NCBI GenBank assembly: GCA_902475025.1
Contig: CABRXX010000018.1
Coordinates: 1-46,026 of the forward strand
Direction of reading: 5' to 3'
Source of the DNA: Merdiplasma sp905207905
Lineage (GTDB): Bacteria; Bacillota; Clostridia; Lachnospirales; Lachnospiraceae
DNA: 46,026 bases
Each line of letters starts with the position of its first letter. The first letter of the stretch is position 1. The translations under genes were made by a program, and so were the position numbers. The notes under the pieces were generated by a model. It had not been told where the DNA came from, searched no databases, and saw only the letters and a list, made by a program, of their open reading frames with translations. Shown here piece by piece: positions 17,800 to 25,866 of the stretch.

Positions 17800-18238
17800 G
17801 TTTCCTTTTCCCCTTTTTAGAGCTTCTTTGACTGTTTCTTTTTAGTCTATCCTTTTTCGACAAATTATGCAACCACTTTTTGCGGATTTTGTCGATTTTT
17901 TGTCTAAAAAGTAAAAAGAAATCCACGATCAGGCCAAGCAGTTTTCCAAGCACCCATACCACCCACCTGCTCACCGTTTTCCGGTACACATACATGCCCA
18001 CTCCCATTCCTGCAGCCATATACAGCCGGAGCACTCCATCCTGATAAACAAAAATGAGCAGAAAGGTCCACACTGCAGCAAAAAACCAGAACAGCACATC
18101 CTCCAGGCTCACCCAGAACGCACTGTGCCGCACTGCCAGCCGAAAGGAGACCAGTATATCACTGCACAAAAGTAGCATGGCTCCATGAAGCAAAAACACC
18201 AGAAAAACCTTTAGTTCAAAAAGTATCGCTTCGCTCAT
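17783..18238 (-). CDS. yabQ: Spore cortex biosynthesis protein YabQ
   Basis: YabQ is an integral membrane protein needed for spore cortex formation in B. subtilis, made in the mother cell. The 151-aa product shows four hydrophobic stretches (about residues 8-28, 42-62, 68-84 and 92-110) and a very basic tail (KKDRLKRNSQRSSKKGKRKHGK). Identity rests on the membrane pattern plus the position between yabP and divIC. It starts 1 bp after the yabP stop. Confidence 0.85.
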   Translation of the reverse strand: MSEAILFELKVFLVFLLHGAMLLLCSDILVSFRLAVRHSAFWVSLEDVLFWFFAAVWTFLLIFVYQDGVLRLYMAAGMGVGMYVYRKTVSRWVVWVLGKLLGLIVDFFLLFRQKIDKIRKKWLHNLSKKDRLKRNSQRSSKKGKRKHGKAK

Positions 18239-18239
18239 C

Positions 18240-18518
18240 TTATCGGAACAGCCTTTTTAAGGCAGAGCCTTGCTTTCCGGATTTCCCGCTGGAATACACA
18301 AGAGCGTCCACCGTTCCCTCCAGATCCACCTCTCCCCGCTCTAAAGTAAGACGGCTGATATGAAGCTCCCGGCCCTTTACCGTAAGCCTGCCAAGCTCCG
18401 TCTCCAGCTGAATCTCATTGACATCAAAAGCGAGAACATCCACCACTCCACTGACCGTACCTGTCTTCCTGTTATCAATGGTAAGTTTATGTCCCCGCTT
18501 TTCTCTTTTTTCTTCCAT
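18240..18518 (-). CDS. yabP: Sporulation protein YabP
   Basis: YabP is a small sporulation protein related to YqfC, and in B. subtilis it is under sigma-E control. The 92-aa product includes HKLTIDNRKTGTVSGVVDVLAFDVNEI, a run of alternating beta strands, and a basic C-terminus. It precedes yabQ with a 1-bp gap. In the 82-bp spacer upstream, CATAAAAT on the minus strand resembles a sigma-E -10, but the -35 match is weak, so mother-cell control here is only suggested. Confidence 0.88.
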   Translation of the reverse strand: MEEKREKRGHKLTIDNRKTGTVSGVVDVLAFDVNEIQLETELGRLTVKGRELHISRLTLERGEVDLEGTVDALVYSSGKSGKQGSALKRLFR

Positions 18519-18600
18519 ATGGTTTCTCCGGAATCTGCTCTCCTTATATTTTATGACTCATATAAGGCAGATAGAACCTGCTTCTCTTTGCACACAGTTT

Positions 18601-18840
18601 CTACAGATACCGGAACAGTTCCTTGGCTTCCTCTTTTTTCACGGTCTCCTGCACATCAAGAACCTCCGCTTTCACATTCCTGGTTCCCAGCTGGATCTCA
18701 ATCACATCTCCTGCCTTCACATTCAAAGATGCCTTAGCACTCTTTCCGTTGACCAGAACTCTCCCTGCATCGCAGGCCTCATTGGCCACAGTTCTTCTCT
18801 TGATCAGCCGGGATACCTTTAAAAATTTATCTAAGCGCAC
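18601..18840 (-). CDS. rqcP: S4-domain ribosome-associated quality-control factor RqcP
   Basis: RqcP (formerly YabO in B. subtilis, similar to Hsp15) binds stalled 50S subunits and helps RqcH add alanine tails. The 79-aa product is essentially one S4 RNA-binding domain: MRLDKFLKVSRLIKRRTVANEACDAGRVLVNG. The start is a GTG preceded by AAAGGAGG at eight bases. It lies between hup and yabP, as expected for this gene. A terminator-like hairpin at 18922-18948 separates it from hup, so it may need its own promoter, which I could not identify. Confidence 0.9.
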   Translation of the reverse strand: MRLDKFLKVSRLIKRRTVANEACDAGRVLVNGKSAKASLNVKAGDVIEIQLGTRNVKAEVLDVQETVKKEEAKELFRYL

Positions 18841-18882
18841 AAAACACGCCTCCTTTTCATCACCAATATGACAGACTGCTCA

Positions 18883-18976
18883 CAGACCTTCTCCGCCTGA
18901 GGTGGGCCGCTCCAGCCACATAAAAAAGAAGTCTGCCCGCAGACTTCTCCGCCTGCGACGGGTCGCTTCAGCCACA
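18883..18976. repeat. Two-copy tandem repeat before rqcP
   Basis: Units at 18883-18921 and 18940-18976 (37-39 bp) share CTCCGCCTG, CGCT and CAGCCACAT blocks and differ at about eight positions. A 60-codon minus frame spans both, but it has no ribosome site and reads as a duplicated spacer rather than a gene. Confidence 0.55.
18922..18948 (-). terminator. Intrinsic terminator upstream of rqcP
   Basis: On the minus strand AGAAGTCTG and CAGACTTCT form a perfect nine-pair stem with a CGGG loop, followed directly by TTTTTA. It is the second terminator between hup and rqcP and lies about 80 bp before the rqcP start. Confidence 0.7.
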
Positions 18977-19018
18977 TCTTCCCTACCCTCCGCAGTGCGA
19001 TCCTGCCAAGCATTTTTG

Positions 19019-19045
19019 TTTCATAGGAAGGAATTTCCTATGAAA
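19019..19045. repeat. Perfect 11-bp inverted repeat
   Basis: TTTCATAGGAA (19019-19029) and TTCCTATGAAA (19035-19045) form an AT-rich perfect stem with a five-base loop. It sits just downstream of the hup terminator on the leftward strand. Its function is unknown. Confidence 0.5.
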
Positions 19046-19079
19046 TAAAAACAGGCTGCCGCAAAAATCTGCAGCAGCC
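19046..19079 (-). terminator. Intrinsic terminator of hup
   Basis: On the minus strand GGCTGCTGCA pairs with TGCGGCAGCC (one G-T pair, 10 bp) and is followed by TGTTTTTAT. It lies 20 bp after the hup stop codon. Confidence 0.8.
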
Positions 19080-19098
19080 AAATATCATCAGATTTGAA

Positions 19099-19371
19099 TT
19101 AGTTCAGGCTGTCCTTTAATGCCTTACCAGCTTTAAACTTCGGAGTTCTGGAAGCTGCGATCTTCATAGTCTCGCCAGTCTGAGGATTTCTTCCCTCTCT
19201 TGCAGCTCTCTCAGATACTTCAAAAGTACCAAATCCAACAAGCTGGATCTTCTCACCTTTCTTCAGTTCTTCTGCTACTACATCTGTAAATGCCTTCAAC
19301 ACTTTCTCAGCATCTTTTTTTGTCAGTTCTGCTCTCTCAGCCACTGCTGCAATCAATTCTGTCTTGTTCAT
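19099..19371 (-). CDS. hup: DNA-binding protein HU
   Basis: HU is a histone-like nucleoid protein that bends DNA as a dimer. The 90-aa product starts MNKTELIAAVAERAELTKKDAE and contains the family signature GFGTFEVSERAAREGRNPQTGE with the DNA-inserting beta-arm proline. It has a strong promoter, an AGGAGG ribosome site and its own terminator, so it is expressed as an abundant single-gene transcript. Confidence 0.97.
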   Translation of the reverse strand: MNKTELIAAVAERAELTKKDAEKVLKAFTDVVAEELKKGEKIQLVGFGTFEVSERAAREGRNPQTGETMKIAASRTPKFKAGKALKDSLN

Positions 19372-19446
19372 GGAAATAATTCCTCCTCTGAATAATCTAC
19401 TTGGTCATTGAACCTCTTTTCGAACTCACTAGAAGCCCTGATATTA

Positions 19447-19475
19447 CTTATATACTGGAATACTTCTTTTGTCAA
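19447..19475 (-). promoter_or_regulatory. Strong sigma-A promoter of hup
   Basis: Minus-strand TTGACA (19475-19470), a 17-bp spacer and TATAAG (19452-19447). It gives a leader of about 70 nt before the hup ATG. Confidence 0.8.
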
Positions 19476-19500
19476 GGAAATTCCTTGCTTTTTTTCAGGG

Positions 19501-19977
19501 CTATTCCCACTGTCTGTGCAAATGATTCATGACCTGTTTCGCAGCTTCCCTGCAGGCCGCCTTCTCCCGCTGTTTTTCCTCCGGATCCTGGTTTTTCCGC
19601 TCCTGTTGTTTGATCCGCTCCCAGTTTACCAATACCTGACCGCTGTCCCCAGCCTGTTCCTGACCGAACACATGAGGATGACGGCGGATCATCTTTTCGC
19701 TGATTCCCTGTATCACATCCTCCATGGTAAAGCGGCCTTCCTCCTGAGCAATCCTGGCCAGCAGCACGATCTGAAGCAGTACGTCTCCCAGCTCTTCGCA
19801 AAGATTGTCTCCGTTTCCGGTTTTAGACAGCAAATCAATGGCTGCCAGCGCCTCCACCATCTCATTTACCATGCAGGGTTTCAGGCTCTCATAGGTCTGC
19901 TCCCGATCCCAGGGGCAGCCATGTTCTCCTCTCAGCTCATCTATGATTCCTTTGAAGTCGTCAAACCGGTATTTCAT
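19501..19977 (-). CDS. mazG: MazG-type nucleotide pyrophosphohydrolase
   Basis: MazG-family enzymes hydrolyse (d)NTPs to the monophosphates and are thought to clean damaged nucleotides. The 158-aa protein is a single-domain version with HGCPWDREQTYESL. Its metal motif is E39xxE42 followed by E62xxD65, which fits the ExxE(12-28)ExxD pattern. The first Glu of the usual EExxE is Asn38 here. B. subtilis YabN carries an extra methylase-like domain that is absent. The gene overlaps the end of pgcA as ATGA. Confidence 0.88.
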   Translation of the reverse strand: MKYRFDDFKGIIDELRGEHGCPWDREQTYESLKPCMVNEMVEALAAIDLLSKTGNGDNLCEELGDVLLQIVLLARIAQEEGRFTMEDVIQGISEKMIRRHPHVFGQEQAGDSGQVLVNWERIKQQERKNQDPEEKQREKAACREAAKQVMNHLHRQWE

Positions 19978-21707
19978 GACAGCATCTCCTGAATCATAGC
20001 CATCACTTCTTTACCAAAGGCCGCAGACTTGGCCTCTGCATCCTCCAGGGAAATTCCTTTCACGCCATAGTAGAATTTTACCTTGGGTTCTGTACCGGAA
20101 GGTCTCACGCAAAGCCATGCGTCATCGGTAAGATCATAGTACAGCACATTGGAGGAAGGAAGACCGGAAGGACGCTCCTCGCCCGTAGCTATATCCCGGA
20201 TAATGCCTGCCTTATAATCCCGGAAGGAGCACACCTGATATCCTCCCAGCTTAGCGGGCGGATTGTTTCTCATCGTCTCCATGATCTGCTGAATCTTCTG
20301 AAGTCCCTCGATGCCCTTCAGCGATACCGCCTGAATATCATCCTTATAATAACCGTATCGCTCATACAGCTCAATCATGGCATCCCACAGAGTCTTTCCC
20401 TGAGCCTTGTAATAGGCTGCTGCCTCGCAGAGGGCCATGGTAGCTACAATGGCATCCTTGTCCCTTGCATGCGTACCGATCAGACAGCCGTAAGATTCCT
20501 CAAAACCAAAGAGATACGTTCCTTTTCCGCTCTGTTCAAATCCCAGGATCTGCTGCCCGATATACTTAAATCCTGTGAGCACCTCAATCAGATCCACTCC
20601 ATAGTATCTGGCAATGGCATCCGCCATATTGGTGGTGACGATCGTCTTGATGAGTACGCCATCCTCCGGTAGTCCCTTCAGAGCTTTTCTCTGGCCAATC
20701 TCATAGTCTGCCAGCAGACAGCCGGACATATTTCCTGTGAGATCGTGGTATACTCCATCCTTATCCTTTACCCTGACTCCCAGGCGATCCGCATCCGGAT
20801 CCGTAGCCAGCACCAGATCTGCATCCACCTCCCTGGCCAGTTTCAGGCCCAGCTCAAATGCCTCCGCAGCCTCCGGATTGGGATAGCTGACTGTGGGGAA
20901 ATTGCCGTCCGGCAGCTCCTGCTCTTTTACTACATACACATTTTCAAAGCCCAGTTCCTTTAACACTCTTCTTGCCGGAATATTTCCGGTGCCGTGAAGA
21001 GGAGTGTAAACGATCTTCAGGTTTTTCTGCTGCTCTTTGATGGCGTCCAGATGCAGCACCTGACTCTTTAACTCAGCGATAAAAGCATCGTCAATCTCCT
21101 GTCCAATGGTAATGTACAGCCCTGCCGCCCTGGCAGCCTCTTTATCCATGGTTTTGGTGGCGCTGTAATCCGTCACCTTTTTCACCTCATCCATAATCCC
21201 GGCATCGTGGGGCGGCGTAATCTGAGCTCCATCCTCCCAGTATACCTTATAGCCATTGTACTCCGGCGGATTGTGACTGGCAGTGATGTTGATTCCTGCA
21301 ATACACTTTAACTGGCGTACAGCAAAGGAAAGCTCCGGCGTGGGACGCAGAGATTCAAATACATACGCCTTGATGCCGTTTCCTGCCAGACAAAGGGCTG
21401 CAAAATCTGCAAACTCCGGAGACATTCTTCTGGAATCATAGGCGATGGCCACTCCCCGATTCTGGCCTCCCATGCGGATAATATAATTTGCCAGCCCCTG
21501 GGTAGCCTTGCGCACTACATACTGATTCATACGGTTCGTACCGGCGCCGATGATCCCCCGCAAACCTGCGGTTCCAAACTCCAGGTCTGCATAAAACCGC
21601 TCCCTGATCTCTTTCTCATCCTCAGCAATTTCCCGAAGCTCCGCCTTGGTATCCTCGTCAAAACAAGGATTGGTCATCCACTCCTCATATACTTTTCTGT
21701 AATCCAT
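19974..21707 (-). CDS. pgcA: Alpha-phosphoglucomutase
   Basis: The enzyme interconverts glucose 1-phosphate and glucose 6-phosphate, linking glycogen or UDP-glucose use with glycolysis. The 577-aa protein has all four phosphohexomutase motifs: TASHNP with phosphoserine Ser144, metal loop DPDADR, sugar loop GFEESYG, and phosphate-binding RPSGTEPK. The ~575-aa length and the FGTAGLRG start region match the PgcA group rather than short GlmM or ManB enzymes. The ATG follows AGGAGGTAGCAAA, and the gene is coupled to mazG downstream. Confidence 0.95.
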   Translation of the reverse strand: MDYRKVYEEWMTNPCFDEDTKAELREIAEDEKEIRERFYADLEFGTAGLRGIIGAGTNRMNQYVVRKATQGLANYIIRMGGQNRGVAIAYDSRRMSPEFADFAALCLAGNGIKAYVFESLRPTPELSFAVRQLKCIAGINITASHNPPEYNGYKVYWEDGAQITPPHDAGIMDEVKKVTDYSATKTMDKEAARAAGLYITIGQEIDDAFIAELKSQVLHLDAIKEQQKNLKIVYTPLHGTGNIPARRVLKELGFENVYVVKEQELPDGNFPTVSYPNPEAAEAFELGLKLAREVDADLVLATDPDADRLGVRVKDKDGVYHDLTGNMSGCLLADYEIGQRKALKGLPEDGVLIKTIVTTNMADAIARYYGVDLIEVLTGFKYIGQQILGFEQSGKGTYLFGFEESYGCLIGTHARDKDAIVATMALCEAAAYYKAQGKTLWDAMIELYERYGYYKDDIQAVSLKGIEGLQKIQQIMETMRNNPPAKLGGYQVCSFRDYKAGIIRDIATGEERPSGLPSSNVLYYDLTDDAWLCVRPSGTEPKVKFYYGVKGISLEDAEAKSAAFGKEVMAMIQEMLS

Positions 21708-21761
21708 TTTGCTACCTCCTGTGTATTTTTACAGCCCTCCCGCACGACTGTATCTCTCTCG

Positions 21762-21767
21762 ATTATA
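21762..21767 (-). promoter_or_regulatory. Probable -10 box for pgcA-mazG
   Basis: Minus-strand TATAAT lies 55 bp before the pgcA start. The -35 at 17 bp (TTTATT) is a weak match, so expression may need other factors. Confidence 0.4.
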
Positions 21768-21793
21768 GTACAAATTTTTCTGGAAATAAACCG

Positions 21794-22768
21794 CTATTCC
21801 AAAATTTTCAAAAAATTATTTTTCTGTTTCTGCTGCCGGTTCAGCAGTTCTAATTTCTGTTGATATCTGACAGGAATCCAGGCCTTACTGCTGCCGTAAT
21901 AATGATTGGCCAGTTTCCAAAATTTTTCCGGATAAGCCATGCGAAGCCTCAAAATTTTCAATTCCGTCTCCGACAGTCTCCGAATACCATCATAGGCGCT
22001 CAACATCCGCTCTCCCAGGGACAGCTCCCAGCCATGCTTTTCCAGAATCTTCCTCATAAACTGGTACAGATCCTGTACCGGAAAATCAAATCTGCACTTT
22101 TCAAAATGAACAGTAGCCACTCCAGGATTCAAAAACAACACATGATGATAGTGATAATCTCCATGGCACAGTGTCCCGCTCTGAATCTGCGCTTCCAAAT
22201 CCTGCCTGCTCAAATTTTCTTTGGCCTGCTCCTGCGCAGAGCGGGCCTGATCAAAAAACTCCTGAAAACTCTGAAGAAACAGCTGCTCAAAAGGATGCTT
22301 TGGCTCTCTTTTCCGCACAAAGGCTCTTACCTTTTTCAGCTCCCGGTTCTTTGCCTCCAGCTCTTCTGACAGCATCTGCCCGCAATACTCCCGTTCCTCC
22401 CCGGGAAATCTCAAAAGGAGATGGAGCCTGGCCAGATTTTCCACAGCCTCTAAAATGTCTCTCTCTGACGAAGGACTGCACTCCCGTCCGGGAAAACAGT
22501 CCTTCAGCACATATCGGTTCTCCTCCCAGTCCTTTACCACCAGGCCGCCCTCTTTGTTCTCCTGCGCCAGATCTACCTGTTCATACCCTGACTCTTTCAG
22601 CTCCTTTAAGATCCGGTTCTGAAAAGCCAGCTTCTTCTCCGAACCGGTAAAGCTCCAAAGCTGCTTCCATCCCTGGTCAGTCTCACAGATATACGAACCG
22701 CGCCCTCTTCTGGTGCTTATGATTTCCAGATCATATTGCTCCAGTACCTTTAAACTCCGCTCATTCAT
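21794..22768 (-). CDS. CotS/YsxE-like spore-coat kinase-fold protein
   Basis: This 324-aa protein resembles the CotS family, aminoglycoside-phosphotransferase-fold proteins of the spore coat. The catalytic-loop-like sequence LCHGDYHYHHVLF is present, and the region FEKCRFDFPVQDLYQFMRKILEKHGW matches the family's metal-binding segment and what follows. The DFG-like acidic residue appears replaced (HFEKCRFD), so real kinase activity is uncertain. The ATG at 22768 follows AAAGGGGGACGGGGT; a GTG 18 bp earlier is less well placed. It follows hisS by 70 bp and may be co-transcribed with cca-hisS. No CotS partner genes are adjacent. Confidence 0.75.
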   Translation of the reverse strand: MNERSLKVLEQYDLEIISTRRGRGSYICETDQGWKQLWSFTGSEKKLAFQNRILKELKESGYEQVDLAQENKEGGLVVKDWEENRYVLKDCFPGRECSPSSERDILEAVENLARLHLLLRFPGEEREYCGQMLSEELEAKNRELKKVRAFVRKREPKHPFEQLFLQSFQEFFDQARSAQEQAKENLSRQDLEAQIQSGTLCHGDYHYHHVLFLNPGVATVHFEKCRFDFPVQDLYQFMRKILEKHGWELSLGERMLSAYDGIRRLSETELKILRLRMAYPEKFWKLANHYYGSSKAWIPVRYQQKLELLNRQQKQKNNFLKILE

Positions 22769-22838
22769 ACCCCGTCCCCCTTTCACACTCCTTCTAGCTT
22801 ATGAGGGGGGACAAAGATTTAGACCATCGGGCCCATGA

Positions 22839-24107
22839 TTATAACTGGGTATCGTTATACACTTTTTTAATCTCTGTATATCCGTTCTTCTCCAGAGTCT
22901 CCACCTGGAATTTTGCGTTCTTTTTCAGAGGCTGCACCGTAACCACAGCTCCTTCCTGTCTAAGGGCAGTAGCCTTTGCAAAAACCTCCTGCAATTTCGC
23001 TGGCTCCGCCTTTTCCTCCACCAAAAATGCCATCCGTTTTCTGCTTCCCTCCGGCTCCTTCCATCCAAGATCCTTCAAAATCGTGACAATGCGCTCAAAT
23101 CCTATGGAAAAACCGCAGGCGCAGGCCGGCTGATTGCTGAAGCGGCCGATCATATCATCGTACCGTCCGCCCCCGGCAATGGAGAAATTGTAGCCGTCAA
23201 TGGTGATCTCAAAGATCGTTCCTGTGTAATAGGACATTCCTCTCACCAGAGTGGGGTCAAACTGCAGATGCACCGAGGGATCGATCATACAGGAAACGCT
23301 GTTCATGATCACATCCAGATTCCCGGGGATCTTCTCCTCCAGAAACTCCCCGCAGGTACTGCTGCAAAATTCTTTGCACTGCAGGCCTGGCTGAATCTTC
23401 TCAAAAAGACTCACATACTTTTCCACGGCCTCTGCCGGATACTCTCGCTTCAAAAGCGTCTCTTTCACACCCTCCAGGCCAATCTTATCCATCTTGTCCA
23501 GAGTGATGAACACATCATCATACTGTTCCGGAGTAAAACCTGCATAGGCCGCCATGGCCTTTAAGATCCTCCTGTCATTGATGTGTACCGTAAATTCTTT
23601 GATCCCCACCTCAGAAAAGATCCGGGTAAGCATCCGCGCGGTAGCTGCAATCAGCTCGATCTCCGCCATAATGGAAGAATCTCCGATGATATCAATATCG
23701 CACTGAGTGAATTGACGGAAACGGCCCTTCTGAGGTTTGTCCGCTCTCCACACGCTGCCGATCTGCATGGCCTTCAGGGGCGTGGGCAGATTGTTTTTAT
23801 TGTTGGAATAATACCTGGCCAGGGGCACTGTAAGATCATAGCGCAGTCCCTCGTCTGACAATTCTCCGCTTTCCAGCCCCTTTTCCAGCTCTCGTCCTCT
23901 CTTTAAGATCTTAAAGATCAGCTTCTCATTTTCTCCTCCCTGTTTGCCCGTCAAATTCTCAATATGCTCCATGACCGGAGTCTCGATCTGATCAAAGCCG
24001 TAGGTGGCATAAGTCTCCTTAATCAGTCCCAGCACATGCTCCCGCAGGCGCATATCCGCCGGCAAAAAATCATTCATTCCTTTTACAGGTGTTGCAATAA
24101 ATTTCAT
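22839..24107 (-). CDS. hisS: Histidyl-tRNA synthetase
   Basis: HisRS is a class II synthetase that charges tRNA-His. The 422-aa protein shows TPVKGMNDFLP at the start, the class II motif 2 region (GSVWRADKPQKGRFRQFTQC), the histidine-specific LVRGMSYYTGTIFEI and the GGGRYD motif, then the anticodon-binding domain. It starts 25 bp after cca, which leaves no room for a T-box leader, so it is probably read from the cca promoter. Confidence 0.96.
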   Translation of the reverse strand: MKFIATPVKGMNDFLPADMRLREHVLGLIKETYATYGFDQIETPVMEHIENLTGKQGGENEKLIFKILKRGRELEKGLESGELSDEGLRYDLTVPLARYYSNNKNNLPTPLKAMQIGSVWRADKPQKGRFRQFTQCDIDIIGDSSIMAEIELIAATARMLTRIFSEVGIKEFTVHINDRRILKAMAAYAGFTPEQYDDVFITLDKMDKIGLEGVKETLLKREYPAEAVEKYVSLFEKIQPGLQCKEFCSSTCGEFLEEKIPGNLDVIMNSVSCMIDPSVHLQFDPTLVRGMSYYTGTIFEITIDGYNFSIAGGGRYDDMIGRFSNQPACACGFSIGFERIVTILKDLGWKEPEGSRKRMAFLVEEKAEPAKLQEVFAKATALRQEGAVVTVQPLKKNAKFQVETLEKNGYTEIKKVYNDTQL

Positions 24108-24132
24108 AATGTTTTCTCTCCTCTATATTAAA

Positions 24133-25479
24133 TTATATTCCATTTGATTTTCCCTGTAGCTCCATAGACCGGTGCAGCAGAATCTCTCTCTGATTTTTCT
24201 CCGGTTCTTCTAACACTTCCAATAAAAGCTGATGCAGCAGCGCACCCAGTTCTTTTCCACCCGGTATGCCAAGCTCCATCAGATCCCTGCCTGTGACTGC
24301 CAGCTGCCGTAAAGACAGACAGTCCCCCCGCTCTAAAATCTCCTGATACAGCTGCCAGAGCTGACCCAAATATGCCAGTTTTTTCTCATGGACTTTCGGA
24401 TTTTGTCCCAGCACATCTGCCTGCTTTACCTCCAGGAAAAGGGGAAACAGCTCCTCGCCCACCTGGTAAATGCCAAAACGAACTCCCTTCGCAGTAGCCT
24501 CCGGGTACAGCGAATGCTCTCCCACCAGCTTCACGACTTTTCTGGAGGTGTCATTGTCAAATTTCAGACGCTTCAGGATATCCTTTGCAAGCCCGGCGCT
24601 CTTTCCCGCATGGCCGCTGTAATGATAGACCCCCTTCTCATCCACCCAGGCACAGGCAGGTTTCCCCATATCGTGAAGCAGCATGGTAAGCCGCAGCACT
24701 TTCTCCTCCCGTATCCTGCAAAGGGTTTCCAGCGTATGCTCTCCCACTGAAAAAATATGGTGGCCATTATTCTGAGGCTGACACATCAAAGCGTCAAATT
24801 CCGGCAGGATCACTCCTGTGATGCCAAGCTCCCAGGCGTTCCGAAGATATTCCGGATGAGGGGATACCAGAAGCTTTACAAGTTCCGCCTGCACCCGCTC
24901 AGCGCTGATGCGGCTTAAGGTAGGCGCCAGTTCTCTGATGGCCCCGGCGGTCTCCGCTTCCATCTCAAAGCCCAGCTGGGCGCAGAAACGCACGGCCCGC
25001 ATCATTCTCAGCGCATCTTCCAAAAAACGCTCTCTTGGGTTTCCAACGCACCGAAGCACCCCTGCTTCCAGATCCTCCAATCCTCCGAAAAAATCCACCA
25101 GCCCTTCCCTTTCATTGTAGGCCATGGCATTGATGGTAAAATCTCTCCGCTTTAGATCCTCTGTGAGACTGGGCGTAAAACTCACCTGCTTTGGATGACG
25201 GCCATCTTCATATTCCCCATCGATCCGGTAGGTAGTCACCTCAAACCCCTCTCCATCCAACAGCACTGTAATGGTTCCGTGCTCAATGCCCGTATCAAAG
25301 GTTTTAGGAAAAATCTGCTTTACCTGTATCGGAGAGGCGGCGGTGGTGATATCCCAGTCATTGGGAATTCGCCCCAGGCAGCAGTCCCGCACGCAGCCTC
25401 CTACAGCATAAGCTTCAAAGCCGCTGGCATTTAACTGCTCTATAATCTTTTGTACTTTGTCAGGGAGTACAATCTTCAT
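24133..25479 (-). CDS. cca: CCA tRNA nucleotidyltransferase
   Basis: The enzyme adds or repairs the 3' CCA of tRNAs without a template. The 448-aa class II protein has the head-domain motif GGCVRD (27-32), the metal DWD (41-43), RRDFTINAMA, and the nucleotide-recognition stretch ALRMMRAVRFCAQLGF. A C-terminal HD-type region (LLHDMGKP) follows. An HD domain is common in CCA-adding enzymes that also have phosphohydrolase activity. It is first in the cca-hisS pair and has a good promoter. Confidence 0.94.
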   Translation of the reverse strand: MKIVLPDKVQKIIEQLNASGFEAYAVGGCVRDCCLGRIPNDWDITTAASPIQVKQIFPKTFDTGIEHGTITVLLDGEGFEVTTYRIDGEYEDGRHPKQVSFTPSLTEDLKRRDFTINAMAYNEREGLVDFFGGLEDLEAGVLRCVGNPRERFLEDALRMMRAVRFCAQLGFEMEAETAGAIRELAPTLSRISAERVQAELVKLLVSPHPEYLRNAWELGITGVILPEFDALMCQPQNNGHHIFSVGEHTLETLCRIREEKVLRLTMLLHDMGKPACAWVDEKGVYHYSGHAGKSAGLAKDILKRLKFDNDTSRKVVKLVGEHSLYPEATAKGVRFGIYQVGEELFPLFLEVKQADVLGQNPKVHEKKLAYLGQLWQLYQEILERGDCLSLRQLAVTGRDLMELGIPGGKELGALLHQLLLEVLEEPEKNQREILLHRSMELQGKSNGI

Positions 25480-25519
25480 AAATGATCCTTTCTTCCCATG
25501 ATTTCCTTGTCACGCCAAC

Positions 25520-25548
25520 ATTGTAGCATGTTTTCACAGTTTTGTCAC
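25520..25548 (-). promoter_or_regulatory. Promoter of cca-hisS
   Basis: Minus-strand GTGACA (25548-25543), a 17-bp spacer and TACAAT (25525-25520), with a transcript start about 35 nt before the cca ATG. Confidence 0.6.
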
Positions 25549-25613
25549 ATTTATTCTATAGAATTAAGAACCGGATATTTCACAAAGCTGCAGTTGGCCA
25601 GCCGGTAAACGGG

Positions 25614-25727
25614 GATATCGCAAAATACTTCCGGCGGTACCCTTTCGGGTGATTTTTCTCCGAAAAATAGCATCTTTTCGGAGAAAAACACACCGAAAAT
25701 CCACCGGAATTCACATTTTGCAGCATC
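25614..25727. repeat. Palindromic MITE-like element, copy C (complete)
   Basis: A 114-bp imperfect palindrome: the two ~53-bp arms share GCAAAAT, TTCCGG, TTTCGG and CTCCGAAAA blocks in inverted order. The central stem (TTTTTCTCCGAAAA and its complement) is a perfect 14 bp. It encodes nothing and resembles non-autonomous palindromic repeats. Partial copies are seen at 6784-6822 and 17385-17472. No target-site duplication was confirmed. Confidence 0.65.
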
Positions 25728-25785
25728 TCCTGCTTTCTTTGCTGCATCATTCTCCGTATGGCGCCGCTAAAACAGCAACTTACAA

Positions 25786-25814
25786 TTTACAGCCCTTGGC
25801 AGAAATGCTATGAT
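25786..25814 (+). promoter_or_regulatory. Promoter of the trigger-factor-like lipoprotein
   Basis: TTTACA (25786-25791), a 17-bp spacer and TATGAT (25809-25814), about 45 nt before the ATG at 25867. Confidence 0.6.
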
Positions 25815-25866
25815 ACGAATCAGTAACTCAGAAAGGTGCTGTCCATTATTAAAGAGAGGAAAAACT

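Noticed and set aside
18831..19013. A 60-codon leftward frame ahead of rqcP
   Set aside because: It is made largely of the tandem repeat and a terminator, and lacks a ribosome site.
24108..24132. T-box leader for hisS
   Set aside because: Only 25 bp separate cca and hisS, too short for a T-box.
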